Positions 40,353 through 50,097 are shown, numbered from the stretch's first letter. The stretch: 64,000 bases of DNA from an uncultured Poribacteria bacterium (GCA_958295855.1 OY282383.1:874481-938480); one strand, 5' to 3'. Translations and numbers: made by a program. Notes: generated from the sequence alone by a model not told the origin.

Positions 40353-40773
40353 TTAATACCTTTACTGATAACCACCTGAGAGATTTGAGCAGGTTTGGTT
40401 AGATATGTATAAGTTCCTCACTGCGGAATCTGTAACAATGCGAATACTCGTCTGCAAGACTCGTCTCACAGTACATAAGCACCGTGTATGGCTCGCTCCG
40501 GCATACTTATTATGGGAGGGCTTTTTGGCGCAGCTTGCAAGTTTCCAAAACTTGCTAGTGAAAAGCTACGCGTTTGCCCTTTTTACGCTCGGGTTGTACC
40601 TCTATTTGTACTACGACGGCGGGTGGTGATGGTTCGCAAGCACTCATGATGTTTTAACCGATGCCATTTATCACCACCCAATGTCGACAACGACTCGATA
40701 TTGGGTAATTTTTTTTAACCGACAAGAAGCGTCTGATTGAACCAGAGTTATTTTTCGGAGGAAGTGGAAAAGC
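40353..40773. other. Intergenic region upstream of aroF, no supported gene
   Basis: A 74-codon frame (40405-40629) overlaps repeat words such as TATGGGAGGGCTTTTTGGCG and has no ribosome site, so I do not call it. The rest holds only an imperfect AT-rich stretch before the aroF ribosome site. Confidence 0.5.
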
Positions 40774-41790
40774 ATGGTAATCGTTACCAAGAGAGAGGCA
40801 ACACAGGAACAGGTTGAGGCAGTTGTCAAACGCATCGAGGGTGTGGGGTTGAAGGCGCAAGTCTCAACTGGCGAACAACACACCGTGATTGGGGTTATAG
40901 GAGATAAAACGTTGCTTGGCGATATTCCGATCGATTCAATGTCCGGCGTGGAACGGACAATGCCGATTACTGCCCCGTTTAAGTTGGCGAGCCGCCAGTT
41001 TCGGGAAGAACCGACGGTTATCGCAGTGAACGGCACCAAGATTGGTGGAAAGCAGTTGGCCGTTATGGCGGGGCCGTGTGCAGTGGAAAGCGCTGAACAG
41101 ATTGTGACTATCGCCCAGCATGTCAAAAAAGCAGGTGCACAGTTCATTCGAGGCGGTGCCTTTAAGCCTCGTACCGGGCCCTATAGCTTCCAAGGGTACG
41201 GCATAGACGGCCTGAAAATGCTCATGGCAGCGAAAGAGGAAACCGGCTTGGGCATTGTTACAGAAGTGATGACACCGCATGAGGTTGAGCTCGTCGGGGA
41301 ATATACGGACATCTTTCAACTTGGCACACGGAATATGACAAATTTCTATCTGCTGCGAGAAGTCGGGCAGGCGGGAAAACCTGTTATCCTCAAGCGCGGC
41401 ATGGCTTCAACGATTGAGGAGTGGTTGCTTGCCGCAGAGTACATCCTCGCCGAAGGCAACCCGGATGTCATCCTGTGTGAACGTGGGATTCGCACCTTTG
41501 AAACCCACACCCGCAACACGCTCGACCTGAACGCAGTGCCTGTCATTCATGAATTGAGCCATCTGCCTATCGTCGTCGACCCGAGCCATGGTACCGGCAT
41601 CCGAAGCCTCGTCAGTGATATGACAAAGGCATCTGTCGCCGCAGGCGCAGATGGGCTGTTGCTGGAAGTACATCACGACCCGGATCATTCGATGACAGGT
41701 GATGGCGCACAGTCGCTGTTCCCGACACAATTCGAGACACTGATGCGGGAACTGAAACCGATTGCCATCGCTGTCGGCAGGGAAATATAA
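40774..41790 (+). CDS. aroF: 3-deoxy-7-phosphoheptulonate (DAHP) synthase
   Basis: The first step of the shikimate pathway joins PEP and erythrose 4-phosphate. The 338-residue protein is the type I-beta form: an N-terminal ferredoxin-like domain (residues 1-70, [20 protein letters not shown]) that usually confers feedback control, then a TIM barrel with [39 protein letters not shown] and VDPSHGTGI, which carry the PEP- and metal-binding residues. GGAGG and GTGGAAAAGC precede the ATG. leuA follows after a repeat-bearing gap. Confidence 0.96.
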   Translation: MVIVTKREATQEQVEAVVKRIEGVGLKAQVSTGEQHTVIGVIGDKTLLGDIPIDSMSGVERTMPITAPFKLASRQFREEPTVIAVNGTKIGGKQLAVMAGPCAVESAEQIVTIAQHVKKAGAQFIRGGAFKPRTGPYSFQGYGIDGLKMLMAAKEETGLGIVTEVMTPHEVELVGEYTDIFQLGTRNMTNFYLLREVGQAGKPVILKRGMASTIEEWLLAAEYILAEGNPDVILCERGIRTFETHTRNTLDLNAVPVIHELSHLPIVVDPSHGTGIRSLVSDMTKASVAAGADGLLLEVHHDPDHSMTGDGAQSLFPTQFETLMRELKPIAIAVGREI

Positions 41791-41791
41791 G

Positions 41792-41930
41792 CAGAGGAAC
41801 CTGCCTCTGTCGTAAGGGCGGAGCCCTGTCTCCGCGCCTCTATTGCAAGGGGTAGGGGCAGAAGCCGCCCTTACAAGCGTACCTGCAAGTTCGTAGGCGC
41901 ACAATTCATTGCGCAAGTGGAGGGACACAG
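41792..41930. repeat. Intergenic palindromes between aroF and leuA
   Basis: Three inverted repeats are stacked: CAGAGG-AACCTG-CCTCTG, GTAAGGGCGG with CCGCCCTTAC about 43 bp apart, and the near-palindrome GGCGCACAATTCATTGCGC. They resemble dispersed extragenic palindromes rather than one terminator. Confidence 0.55.
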
Positions 41931-41932
41931 CC

Positions 41933-43486
41933 TTGGACGATTTTGAAACCAACCCAGAAAAGGTCTATATTTTTGATACAACGCTCCGCGATGCCGAGCA
42001 GACACCCGGCGCAGCACTGGGCATCGAAGAAAAACTGGCGATTGCAAAACACCTCGCCAAATTAAATGTCGATGTCATCGAAGCCGGCTTCCCGATTTCG
42101 TCACCCGGTGATTTTGATGCAGTGCAACGGATAGCCACCGAGGTCGAGGGGCCGGAAATTTGCGCGCTCTCGCGCGTTGTCGAAAAGGACATTACCGCAG
42201 CCTGGAAAGCCATCCAGGACGCGCCGCGCGCGCGTATCCATACGTTTGTCGGCACATCGCCAATTCACATGGGGCGCATCACACGCACAACACCGGAAGA
42301 CACGCTACAGATGGCAGTGGACGCGGTCGCCTACGCAAAGGGCTTGTGCGCGGAACACCCGGATGCTACCGTCGAATTTTCACCGATGGACGCGGGACGC
42401 ACCGAGTTAGCGTTCCTGTACAAAGTGGTTGAAGCCACCATCGCTGCAGGCGCAACTGTCGTCAATATCCCGGAAACCGTTGGATGGACAGTCCCAACCG
42501 AATTCGGGAACCTCATCGCTGGAATCATGGAGAATGTACCGAATATTGAGGAGGCTATTATTAGCGTTCACTGCCACAATGATTTAGGATTGGCTGTAGC
42601 GAATAGCCTTATAGCCGTTGAACAGGGCGCACGGCAGGTAGAGTGCACTATCAACGGGCTCGGGGAACGGGCAGGAAATACATCGCTAGAAGAAGTGGTG
42701 ATGGCAATCCGAACCCGGCGCGATTATTTCAAGGGGTATTACACGGACATTAATGCCAAGGAAATCGTCCCTATCAGCAGGCGCGTGAGTCGCACGATGG
42801 GCATTGCGGTGCAACCCAACAAAGCGATTGTCGGCGCAAACGCTTTTGCACACAGCTCGGGCATCCACCAAGACGGTATTATTAAGTCGCGCGTCACGTT
42901 TGAGATCATCGACCCGAAAGAGATTGGGTGGAAAGAGAGCCAGCTCATCCTGAGCCCGCGTTCCGGTAGAAACGCGCTCAGACACCGTCTCAGTGAACTC
43001 GGCTACGAGGTGGAACCGGCACAGTTAGACAAGGTCTATGAAAGATTCCTGCGCGTCGCGGATAAGAAGAAAGCGGTGCACGATGCCGACCTCGAGGCAA
43101 TCATGAGCGATGAGATTCGCGCCATCCCCGCGGTCTTTGAGCTAGACTACATTCAGGTAGTCAGCGGAACCAAAATCTCACCGACGACTACCATCGGCAT
43201 TAGGACAGAAGATGGCGTTGTTGAGAGAGCCTCTACGGGTCACGGGCCCGTTGATGCTGCCTTTAAGGCAATCGGGCAGATTGTTGACATCCAACTGAAT
43301 CTCATCGATTATCAAATCCGTTCGGTTACCGAAGGCGAAGATGCCATCGGCGAAGTCACGCTGAAGGTGCAGGACAACGGGAACCTCATCACGGGGCGCG
43401 GTGCCAGCACGGACATCATTGAGGCGAGTGCCAAAGCCTATATCCATGCTGTTAACAAGCTGATGCAGCTGCGTGCAGAGCGGTAA
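41933..43486 (+). CDS. leuA: 2-isopropylmalate synthase
   Basis: The enzyme condenses 2-oxoisovalerate and acetyl-CoA in leucine synthesis. The 517-residue protein starts at TTG 41933 after GTGGAGGGACACAG; an upstream in-frame TTG would place the ribosome site inside the gene. The catalytic TIM barrel opens with IFDTTLRDAEQTPGAAL and contains the metal site SVHCHNDLGLAVANS. HSSGIHQDGI is the subdomain motif, and the LeuA regulatory domain (leucine feedback) covers about 385-515. The family's usual GEQSPG is AEQTPG here. A terminator follows. Confidence 0.95.
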   Translation: MDDFETNPEKVYIFDTTLRDAEQTPGAALGIEEKLAIAKHLAKLNVDVIEAGFPISSPGDFDAVQRIATEVEGPEICALSRVVEKDITAAWKAIQDAPRARIHTFVGTSPIHMGRITRTTPEDTLQMAVDAVAYAKGLCAEHPDATVEFSPMDAGRTELAFLYKVVEATIAAGATVVNIPETVGWTVPTEFGNLIAGIMENVPNIEEAIISVHCHNDLGLAVANSLIAVEQGARQVECTINGLGERAGNTSLEEVVMAIRTRRDYFKGYYTDINAKEIVPISRRVSRTMGIAVQPNKAIVGANAFAHSSGIHQDGIIKSRVTFEIIDPKEIGWKESQLILSPRSGRNALRHRLSELGYEVEPAQLDKVYERFLRVADKKKAVHDADLEAIMSDEIRAIPAVFELDYIQVVSGTKISPTTTIGIRTEDGVVERASTGHGPVDAAFKAIGQIVDIQLNLIDYQIRSVTEGEDAIGEVTLKVQDNGNLITGRGASTDIIEASAKAYIHAVNKLMQLRAER

Positions 43487-43538
43487 TTTGTCTGAATCGC
43501 CCAAAAGAGCTCACTATAGACAGATTCCGCCGATTATT

Positions 43539-43568
43539 GGAAGAGGCAGTTAGTGCCTCTTCCGGTCT
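43539..43568 (+). terminator. Terminator of leuA
   Basis: GGAAGAGGCA-GTTAG-TGCCTCTTCC is a perfect 10-bp stem followed by GGTCTTT, about 50 bp after the stop codon. Confidence 0.7.
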
Positions 43569-43612
43569 TTAAGCGAATTGACAAAATTTGCGAAATAGGG
43601 TAAACCTTACAC

Positions 43613-43987
43613 ATGACAGAAATACGGGTTGTCTACTATCGGGAACCGAGCGGGCAAGTACCCTTGCAACGATGGCTTTACACGCTGCCAAAAACTTCCC
43701 ACTCTGAGTGCCACAAATCAATTAGGCGACTACAGCAGGTAGGGCAGAATCTCCGATTGCCACATGCACGCCGTCTGCCCGGTAACATCTATGAACTTCG
43801 GACACGGATAGGAACACTCAGATATAGGATATTTTACTTCTGGCATAGCGGAACTGCTGTTCTCTCCCACGGAATCGCTAAAAAGACTTCTGCCATACCG
43901 CAACGCGAAATAGCCCGCGCTCTGAAACGAAAACAGCAGTTTGAGCAAAACCCAGCCCTGCATACACAGGAGATTACCAATGCTTGA
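43613..43987 (+). CDS. RelE/HigB-family toxin (phage Gp49-like)
   Basis: The 124-residue protein has the RelE/HigB layout: VVYYREPSGQVPLQRWLYTL, LRLPHARRLPGNIYELRTRI and LRYRIFYFWHSGTAVLSHGI followed by AKKT, with the basic residues typical of ribosome-dependent mRNA interferases. It overlaps the next gene by 8 bp. The N-terminal QVPLQRWL part corresponds to the PV..WL motif of the Gp49 family. Function as a toxin is inferred from family and gene order. Confidence 0.8.
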   Translation: MTEIRVVYYREPSGQVPLQRWLYTLPKTSHSECHKSIRRLQQVGQNLRLPHARRLPGNIYELRTRIGTLRYRIFYFWHSGTAVLSHGIAKKTSAIPQREIARALKRKQQFEQNPALHTQEITNA

Positions 43988-44825
43988 AAACAACACTGTT
44001 GAGAATAGCTTTGCCGGCAAAGGTGCAGTCGAAATGATGGACACGTACCATTTTGAGGCAGATCCCGAGATGCGAGCGTTGTTAGAGAAAGCAGACATCA
44101 ACGGAGAAATTGCGCAACATGTCTATGATTTACGCGATGCCATCGGGTGGAACCAAGCGGAATTCGCCGAACTTGTCGGTGTTCTGCCCAGTGTTATTGA
44201 AGATGTTGAAGAGTCTGCCTATGAAGGCGACACGCTCGCAGTGCTGGGGCAGATCGAGAAAGCGTTCCTCAAACACTTTGAGCCGCAGTGGGATGCTGCA
44301 AAAACGCTCTATCCGAACGCGCTACTCAGCGCAACGATAACCGGATTCAAGTTCAGATACTTCCGATACCACTGTGGCAGAACAGCACCCTTAGATTCAG
44401 CCTGTGCAACAGCCTCTCCGCGCAACCTGAAGAAACCGCAAACGATACAGTACCTCCTTGAGGCGTTAGAGCCCTGGCAACACGCGCTTAAACGCAACCG
44501 ACAGGAATTGAAAATCTTCGCCCTTGCAGGGATAACAGAATGGTGCCACCTCGACCGTAGTTTCTATATCACCTTTTCTGGCAAGCCTGATGAACACATT
44601 CGGGCTGTTGATGTCCATAGGCAACTCATTGACGCTTTCGTGCAATACCTCCACACCGATGAACGGACAGCCCTCAAACAATGGCGACAAGTTCTGGGAG
44701 CGCAGGAGCAGACGCGCTACCTCACGGAACTTGAGAAGGCCCTGCACGAAAGGACCTTCGCAGAATTCCCTGATACCGAGTGGCTCGTGAAGGAGCTCAT
44801 CGGATTTGTAGAAGTGCCACATTAG
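43980..44825 (+). CDS. XRE-type antitoxin-like protein with long unknown C-terminal domain
   Basis: The ATG at 43980 follows CAGGAGATTACCA and overlaps the toxin gene. The 281-residue protein has an XRE HTH at about residues 35-85 (IAQHVYDLRDAIGWNQAEFA, ELVGVLPSVIEDVEE), as in HigA partners of Gp49-type toxins. The remaining 190 residues (ITGFKFRYFRYHCGRTAPLD, IFALAGITEWCHLDRSFYIT) have no family I recognise. Usual antitoxins of this class are about 100 residues, so the extension is a real oddity and may sense a signal or bind a further partner. Confidence 0.68.
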   Translation: MLENNTVENSFAGKGAVEMMDTYHFEADPEMRALLEKADINGEIAQHVYDLRDAIGWNQAEFAELVGVLPSVIEDVEESAYEGDTLAVLGQIEKAFLKHFEPQWDAAKTLYPNALLSATITGFKFRYFRYHCGRTAPLDSACATASPRNLKKPQTIQYLLEALEPWQHALKRNRQELKIFALAGITEWCHLDRSFYITFSGKPDEHIRAVDVHRQLIDAFVQYLHTDERTALKQWRQVLGAQEQTRYLTELEKALHERTFAEFPDTEWLVKELIGFVEVPH

Positions 44826-44914
44826 CGGATAGCCAGGAGTAGGGATGTGCCTTGAATTTTCCTTTTGCCTGAATCAGGATTTTCAGGATAATACCCCTTA
44901 AAAAGCAGGTTCCC

Positions 44915-44955
44915 TCTCTCGTAGGCGCAATCTAACAGAGCACGCCTACGAGAGA
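44915..44955. terminator. Inverted repeat between convergent genes
   Basis: TCTCTCGTAGGCG and CGCCTACGAGAGA form a perfect 13-bp stem with a 15-nt loop, between convergent antitoxin and pepA genes. There is no T tract, so it may be an extragenic palindrome as much as a terminator. Confidence 0.45.
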
Positions 44956-45006
44956 AGTATCCTTCTCACCACACCTTAACGCAGGAACCAAAGGCAGACA
45001 GCACAT

Positions 45007-46494
45007 CTACCAATCCTCAACCAATTGCACCAGCAACCGCACGCCCCACCCTGTGGCACCCTCAGGGATATACGTCGAACCTTTCATCCCCCACGCAGTA
45101 CCAGCAATATCAAGGTGAACCCACGGGTATCCCTCCGCGAATTTCTTCAAGAACGCCCCACCTGCAATCGTGCCAGCAGTGCCATCCCCGATGTTCTGCA
45201 CGTCCGCCACCTTGCTTTTGATTCCTTCATCGTAATCGTCCCAAAGCGGAAATTCCCATACCCGTTCGTGCGTCTTTTCAGCCGCCGCCTTCACTTTCTC
45301 CATCAAATCTGAATTGGTACCCATCGCACCGGCAGCAACATGCCCCAGGCAGGTAATCACAGCACCCGTGAGCGTGGCTAAATCGACAACGCCGTTCGGA
45401 TTATACTGGGCTGTCCATCCGAGCGCGTCAGCCAAAATCAAGCGCCCCTCCGCATCGGTATTCAGAATCTCAATCGTTTTTCCGCCGTAGGAGGTGACAA
45501 CATCACCCGGTTTTATCGCAGTGCCGCTCGGCATGTTCTCGGTCGTCGCAATGATGCCGATGACGCGCACGTTCGGTTTGAGTTGTCCGATGGCCTGCAT
45601 CGCGCCTATCACCGCGGCAGCACCGGACATGTCATGCTTCATATCCCCCATTTTGCTACTTGGCTTGATACTGATGCCGCCGGTATCGAAGGTAATGCCT
45701 TTTCCAACGAGCACAACGGTATCCTGTCCTTCGCCTTCAGGGGTGTAGTCCAGAATGACAAACCGCGGCTCCTCAACGCTTCCTTGTGCGACAGCTAACA
45801 GCGTGCGGAATCCCTTTTCCTCCAAGGTCGCTTTGTCAAAAACGTCACAGGTGAGACCCGTCGCTTCCGCTACCTCCTGTGCCTTCTCAGCGAGTCGCGT
45901 CGGTGTGAGATGGTTTCCGGGTTGATTGCTCAGATCCCGGGCGAGGGTGGTGCCGTTGGCTATAGCTTGTCCCCGCGCAACAGCGCGTTCTACCGCCGAT
46001 TTGCCGAACCCGCTCTCCACCAGAAAGGTAAGGGATTCCAGCGTCTTATCTTCGTCATCATCGCCACTTTCCGTTTTGTGCACTTTGAACTGATAGAGGG
46101 AGAGCAGGCTTGCCTCAGCGGCAGCCTGAATCCACTCGTCTTGGGCTTCGGTAGGGACATGAAACGCGACGGTTTTAAGCCCCATATCGCGCACATGACA
46201 GGCGGTGTGCCCGACTGCCTGACGCACCTTCTCCACGGTGAGTTCATCAAACGAACCAAGCCCTACCAAGAGGATGCGAGGCGATGCTATCGCACCGTTT
46301 GTGTATAGTACACTGATGTTTTTCAGTTTGGCCTTGAAGTCACCGAGGTCCAAAACCGCTTGGATGCGCCCACCTAAGGCAGCATCGGCGGTGCGGAGAA
46401 GCTCATTGTGGATGTCAGAATCTTCAAAAACATAGATGACTACGGCATCGGTTTCCGCCTGGCGAAAATCGCCGATTTCAACATGAATATTCAT
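45007..46494 (-). CDS. pepA: Leucyl aminopeptidase (M17)
   Basis: This cytosolic, usually hexameric, metallo-exopeptidase releases N-terminal residues. The 495-residue protein has the M17 layout: an N-terminal macro-like domain (residues 1-165) and a catalytic domain with VLVGKGITFDTGGISIKPSS (Lys and Asp), MKHDMSGAAAV, and the signature NTDAEGRLILADAL. An AAAGGAAC site precedes the ATG. It is the last gene of an operon with a cupin and an HTH protein, 12 bp after the cupin stop. Confidence 0.95.
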   Translation of the reverse strand: MNIHVEIGDFRQAETDAVVIYVFEDSDIHNELLRTADAALGGRIQAVLDLGDFKAKLKNISVLYTNGAIASPRILLVGLGSFDELTVEKVRQAVGHTACHVRDMGLKTVAFHVPTEAQDEWIQAAAEASLLSLYQFKVHKTESGDDDEDKTLESLTFLVESGFGKSAVERAVARGQAIANGTTLARDLSNQPGNHLTPTRLAEKAQEVAEATGLTCDVFDKATLEEKGFRTLLAVAQGSVEEPRFVILDYTPEGEGQDTVVLVGKGITFDTGGISIKPSSKMGDMKHDMSGAAAVIGAMQAIGQLKPNVRVIGIIATTENMPSGTAIKPGDVVTSYGGKTIEILNTDAEGRLILADALGWTAQYNPNGVVDLATLTGAVITCLGHVAAGAMGTNSDLMEKVKAAAEKTHERVWEFPLWDDYDEGIKSKVADVQNIGDGTAGTIAGGAFLKKFAEGYPWVHLDIAGTAWGMKGSTYIPEGATGWGVRLLVQLVEDW

Positions 46495-46506
46495 AAATGT
46501 TCCTTT

Positions 46507-46815
46507 CTATTGAGATGCGCGCATGCCTGTCAAGACGACAAGGGGTTCCGCGCTCGTGACAGTAATTGAATGGTAAGTCCTCGCGGGGACATCAATCCGG
46601 TCGCCGCGTTCGACAGTGCCGTGTGCATCGGCTACCTTCACCTCCGCAGTGCCAGATAACACGCAGACAACTTCATCTTGGCTGTGGATGTAATCGAGGT
46701 AGGCACCGCCTGGACGGCCTGTCCATTCGTAGGCATCGAATCCCTCGGATTGTAACTGTTTCTTTAACGCATTGGTGTCCTTATTCTGTTGGGACCAGGA
46801 TGATTTCCAACTCAT
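46507..46815 (-). CDS. Small cupin-domain protein
   Basis: The 102-residue protein folds as a single cupin: YLDYIHSQDEVVCVLSGTAE and VERGDRIDVPARTYHSITV contain the two cupin motifs with a Glu and a His in metal-binding positions. It overlaps the preceding HTH gene by 4 bp. Small cupins bind metals or small ligands; paired with an HTH protein it could be a sensor, but that is inference. Confidence 0.8.
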   Translation of the reverse strand: MSWKSSWSQQNKDTNALKKQLQSEGFDAYEWTGRPGGAYLDYIHSQDEVVCVLSGTAEVKVADAHGTVERGDRIDVPARTYHSITVTSAEPLVVLTGMRASQ

Positions 46816-47099
46816 AATAGATCTCCTTCCATATAACGTTTCAACCGATCCCGAAAATCAGAAAGGCATGCCACGCTGAAATGATCATCGTCGCCATTCT
46901 TGAGTTTCGAGATGTCTGCTGGGGCAACCGCCAGAAGTTTCGCTGCCTTAGCGCGCCTCAGCCGAGACTTCTTGAGAAGTGTAAATACCTCAAAAGTTAA
47001 CCTCGTCCGAAACGACAAGGCTTCGGCTTCCGCAGCAGAAAATCCTATATCTTTAAACACGTTCCCACTGCTTTTCTCAAACTTCACGTTATCATACAT
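46812..47099 (-). CDS. XRE-family HTH regulator (HigA-like)
   Basis: The 95-residue protein has a central HTH: FEVFTLLKKSRLRRAKAAKL followed by LAVAPADISKLKNGD, as in the HTH_37/HigA2 class of antitoxin-like regulators. A GGAGG site precedes the ATG. No toxin is adjacent; instead it overlaps a cupin gene. An imperfect dyad lies 76 bp upstream and could be its operator. Confidence 0.75.
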   Translation of the reverse strand: MYDNVKFEKSSGNVFKDIGFSAAEAEALSFRTRLTFEVFTLLKKSRLRRAKAAKLLAVAPADISKLKNGDDDHFSVACLSDFRDRLKRYMEGDLL

Positions 47100-47175
47100 C
47101 TATTGCCTCCATTTCTCTGGCTCGCCTTAAGCGTTGCTTGATTCAGTTTTCCGAAACTTCAAGCATTCGCGCTGT

Positions 47176-47211
47176 CACCTTATGAAAAATTCTTGATTTT
47201 TTATAAAGGTG
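47176..47211 (-). promoter_or_regulatory. Imperfect dyad upstream of the HTH-cupin-pepA operon
   Basis: The arms CACCTTATGAAAAAT and ATTTTTTATAAAGGTG are inverted copies with one mismatch and one extra base, around TCTTG. Read on the minus strand one arm contains TATAAA, a possible -10. This is consistent with autoregulation by the HTH protein. Confidence 0.45.
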
Positions 47212-47290
47212 AGTTAATTAAAACAACAACTTTCTCAGAGTGAAGAAACCCGATTTTGACAACGGAAAAATCGGAGCAGAAACCCAATTG

Positions 47291-50008
47291 CTAAAGTGGC
47301 TCCAGCCGGACAGGGCATACCTTCAATTCAGCAGTATGCGTCACCGGATCGTAACCCGAACCTGTCAGCAGATTCACCGGCACATCGCCAAAACTGAAAC
47401 TCGCGAAGACGGTGCCGCGCGGTGAACGGTTTGTCGCCTTCACTTTAATCGTGATACTGCCGCGAGCACTGCTCATTTTGCACCACTCCCCGTTCGCCAA
47501 CTGCCACTTTTCAATGTCAGCAGGGTTCACCTCAAGCGACTCTTCAGATAACAGATAATCAATCCCCTGTGCTCGGCCGGTTTGCGTGCGGGTGTGATAG
47601 GACTGCAGCCGCCTGCCTGTCGTTAGCCACACCGGAAACGCTGCACTGATAGTTTCAGCGGGATCGCGGTAGTGAACGTTTGAAAAAACACCCCTTCCGT
47701 TGATAAATTCTTCCTCATGTAGCCGTGGTGTACCAGGGTGTGCTTTGTGCGGCACCGGCCACTGGTACTCGCCCTTTTCAATGCGCTCCCAATCTAAGCC
47801 GGCGTAAATCGGTGACAGCCGGCACAACTCGTTGAAAATCGGTTTTGGCGAGTCAAAATCAAAGCCTTTAAAACCGAGACGTTGTGCAATTTGACAGATA
47901 ATCCACCAATCCGGTTTGGCTTCACCGGCGGGCGGCACTGCGGCGCGCAGTCGCTGCACACGCCGTTCCGTATTCGTGCAAACCCCATCGGTTTCCCCCC
48001 AGGCGGTTGCTGGCAGGACAACATCGGCGAGTTGTGCCGTTTCAGTCAGAAAGATGTCAATGACAACGAGATGTGCTAATGAACGCAGGGCATGTTCACA
48101 ATGCACGCGATGCGGGTCGGATAGCAATGTATTTTCTCCGTCGATGAGCATCGCATGGAGCTCGGCACCGCATAGTTCCAGCGCGGTGACTTTGGTGATG
48201 CCCTTCTCCATGTCAATCTCTCTGCCGTATGCCGCTGCAAACTTCTCCTGATTTTCAGGTTCAGTGACTGCCTGGAAGCCGGGGTAGTTGTTCGGCAACG
48301 CACCGCTATCCCCTGCGCCCTGGATGTTGTTTTGCCCGCGCATCGGGTTGATGCCGGTGCCCTCGCGCCCCACATTGCCTGTCATGAGGGCAAGATTGCA
48401 AAGGCTTTGCACATTCTCAACGCCGCAGATGTGTTCGGTGATGCCAAGCGTGTAGTAGATAGCCCCTTTATCCGCACTGCCGTACCATATCGCCGCTGTC
48501 TCAATATCCTTCGCCGGCACACCCGTAATCGTCTCTGCCCATTCGGGTGTCCACTCGCTGATATGTTCAAAGAAGTCATCAAATCCGACGGTGCGAGTGG
48601 CGATAAACGCCTCATCCATCAAGCCTTCTCGTGCAATAACGTGCGCCATCCCCAAAAGCAGTGCCGTATCCGAACCGACGCGGAGCGGCAGATAGAGATG
48701 CGACATGTCCGCGAGCCCGATGCGTCTGGGATCTGCAACGATAAGCTTCGCCCCGCGGGCAACGGCTTTTTTGAGCCCTGTCGCGGCGACAGGGTGACAT
48801 TCTGTCATATTTGTGCCGATGCAGAAAATCACATCGGGCTTCTGCATATCAATGAGTGGGTTAGACATTGCACCACGTCCGATTGTCGCTGCCAGCCCGG
48901 CAACGGTCGGGGCGTGTCAGGCACGGCTGCAATTGTCAATGTAGTTAGTGCCGAACCCTGCGCGGATGAACTTCTGCATCAGATACGCGGCTTCGCTCGG
49001 GGCGCGCCCAGAGGCGATGCCATAAATGCTATGCCTGCCGTATGTCGCATGGGCTTTGCGGAATCCTTCGGCGGCTCTGTCAAGCGCATCGTCCCATGTC
49101 GCCTCGCACAGTTCGCCATCGTCACCGCGCACCAACGGCGTTTTCAGCCGGTCGGGGTGGTGTACAAAGTCATAAGCAAACTGCCCTTTCACACAGAGTG
49201 CCCCTTGATTGGCGGGCCCGTCCATGGCCGGATGGATACCGACGATTTGCCCCGCTTTCGTGAGCATATCAACCGAACAGCCGACACCGCAATAAGGACA
49301 TATCGTTCGGGTTTTTTCAATATCAGGCAAAGGCGCAGCCACACGCGGTTGTGTCGTATCCTCAGCATGCCGCAGAGCCTTCTTATCTGCAAGGGCACCT
49401 GTCGGGCAGGTGTGAATGCACTGCCCACAAAAGGTGCAGGCGGAGTCCTTGAGGAGCCCATCAAACTCGGTGGTAATCTGTGTGTCGAAACCGCGATTCA
49501 TCACAGTGATGGCGTGATCTCCCTCTTGTTCGGCACAAACGCGCACACATCGATAACAGGAGATGCAGAGTTCATAATCTCTGAGGATAAACGGGTTGTC
49601 ATCCGCTTTGATCGTGCCGGATGTTTCCCCCGTTATACCGGGGGTGTGGACAGCATACCTGTCGCGGAGGTTCGCAAGTTCGCCGGCGGCATAGCCACGC
49701 AACGCATCGACATCCACCTCGCGATTCTCGCTGACAACCATCTCAAGTAGGGTTTTGCGGTAGGCCTCAATTGTCTCGGTGGCTGTCTTGACTACCATGC
49801 CCGCTGTGGCTTGCGTCGTACAGGATGCGACAGGGGTTCGCGCGCCCTCCAAGTCGACGATGCAGAGGCGGCATCCCCCAAAGGGTTCAAGCCGTGCATC
49901 GTAGCAGAGCGTTGGAATCTCTTTTTGATGACGTTGTGCCACTTCGAGGATAGTTTCGCCTTCTGAAAACGTAACCTCGACTCCATCAATTTCCATTTCG
50001 TGTTTCAT
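47291..50008 (-). CDS. fdhA: Formate dehydrogenase alpha subunit, selenocysteine-containing
   Basis: Two open stretches join through one in-frame TGA at 48917-48919 in the exact active-site context (YIDNCSRA-U-HAPTVAGL), where formate dehydrogenases carry Sec or Cys. Read through, the protein has 905 residues. It has a [2Fe-2S] domain (PTLCYDARLEPFGGCRLC), two 4Fe-4S ferredoxin motifs (CISCYRCVRVC; CTFCGQCIHTCP), the molybdopterin-domain cluster CPYCGVGC, Sec followed by His, GINPMRGQNNIQGAGD with the substrate Arg, and a C-terminal molybdopterin-binding domain (from about 790). It oxidises formate to CO2. The start ATG at 50008 follows AGGAAAAAATACG. No beta or gamma subunit, tRNA-Sec or selA/B gene is in the window. 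Confidence 0.9.
48887..48905 (-). promoter_or_regulatory. SECIS-like hairpin for UGA decoding
   Basis: Eleven nucleotides after the UGA the mRNA reads CGUUGCCGGGCUGGCAGCG, a 7-bp stem with the loop GGGCU. The E. coli fdhF element has a GGUCU loop at the same distance. This supports selenocysteine insertion by SelB. Confidence 0.75.
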
Positions 50009-50029
50009 CGTATTTTTTCCTGAGGGCAC

Positions 50030-50097
50030 GGCACGCGGCGTGTCTATTGGTTACGGCACGCGGCGTGTCTATTGGTTACGGCACGCGGAGCGTGCCT
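50030..50097. repeat. 25-bp tandem repeat upstream of fdhA
   Basis: Two exact 25-bp units beginning GGCACGCGGCGTGTCTATTG are followed by a third partial unit that continues to GGAGCGTGCCTAC. Similar GGCACACGGCGTGTGCC palindromes lie near 22647 and 39970. Confidence 0.75.

Noticed and set aside
40405-40629. 74-codon frame upstream of aroF
   Set aside because: It has no ribosome site and overlaps repeat words (GGGAGGGCTTTTTGGCGCAG); the hydrophobic C-terminal part alone is not enough support.
47291-48868. Separate formate dehydrogenase fragment or pseudogene
   Set aside because: The frame is continuous with the upstream part through one TGA at the known selenocysteine position, so a frame break is the less likely explanation.
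48332-49750. Plus-strand frame of 472 codons opposite formate dehydrogenase
   Set aside because: It is the antisense shadow of the fdhA gene and its composition mirrors that gene's codon pattern.
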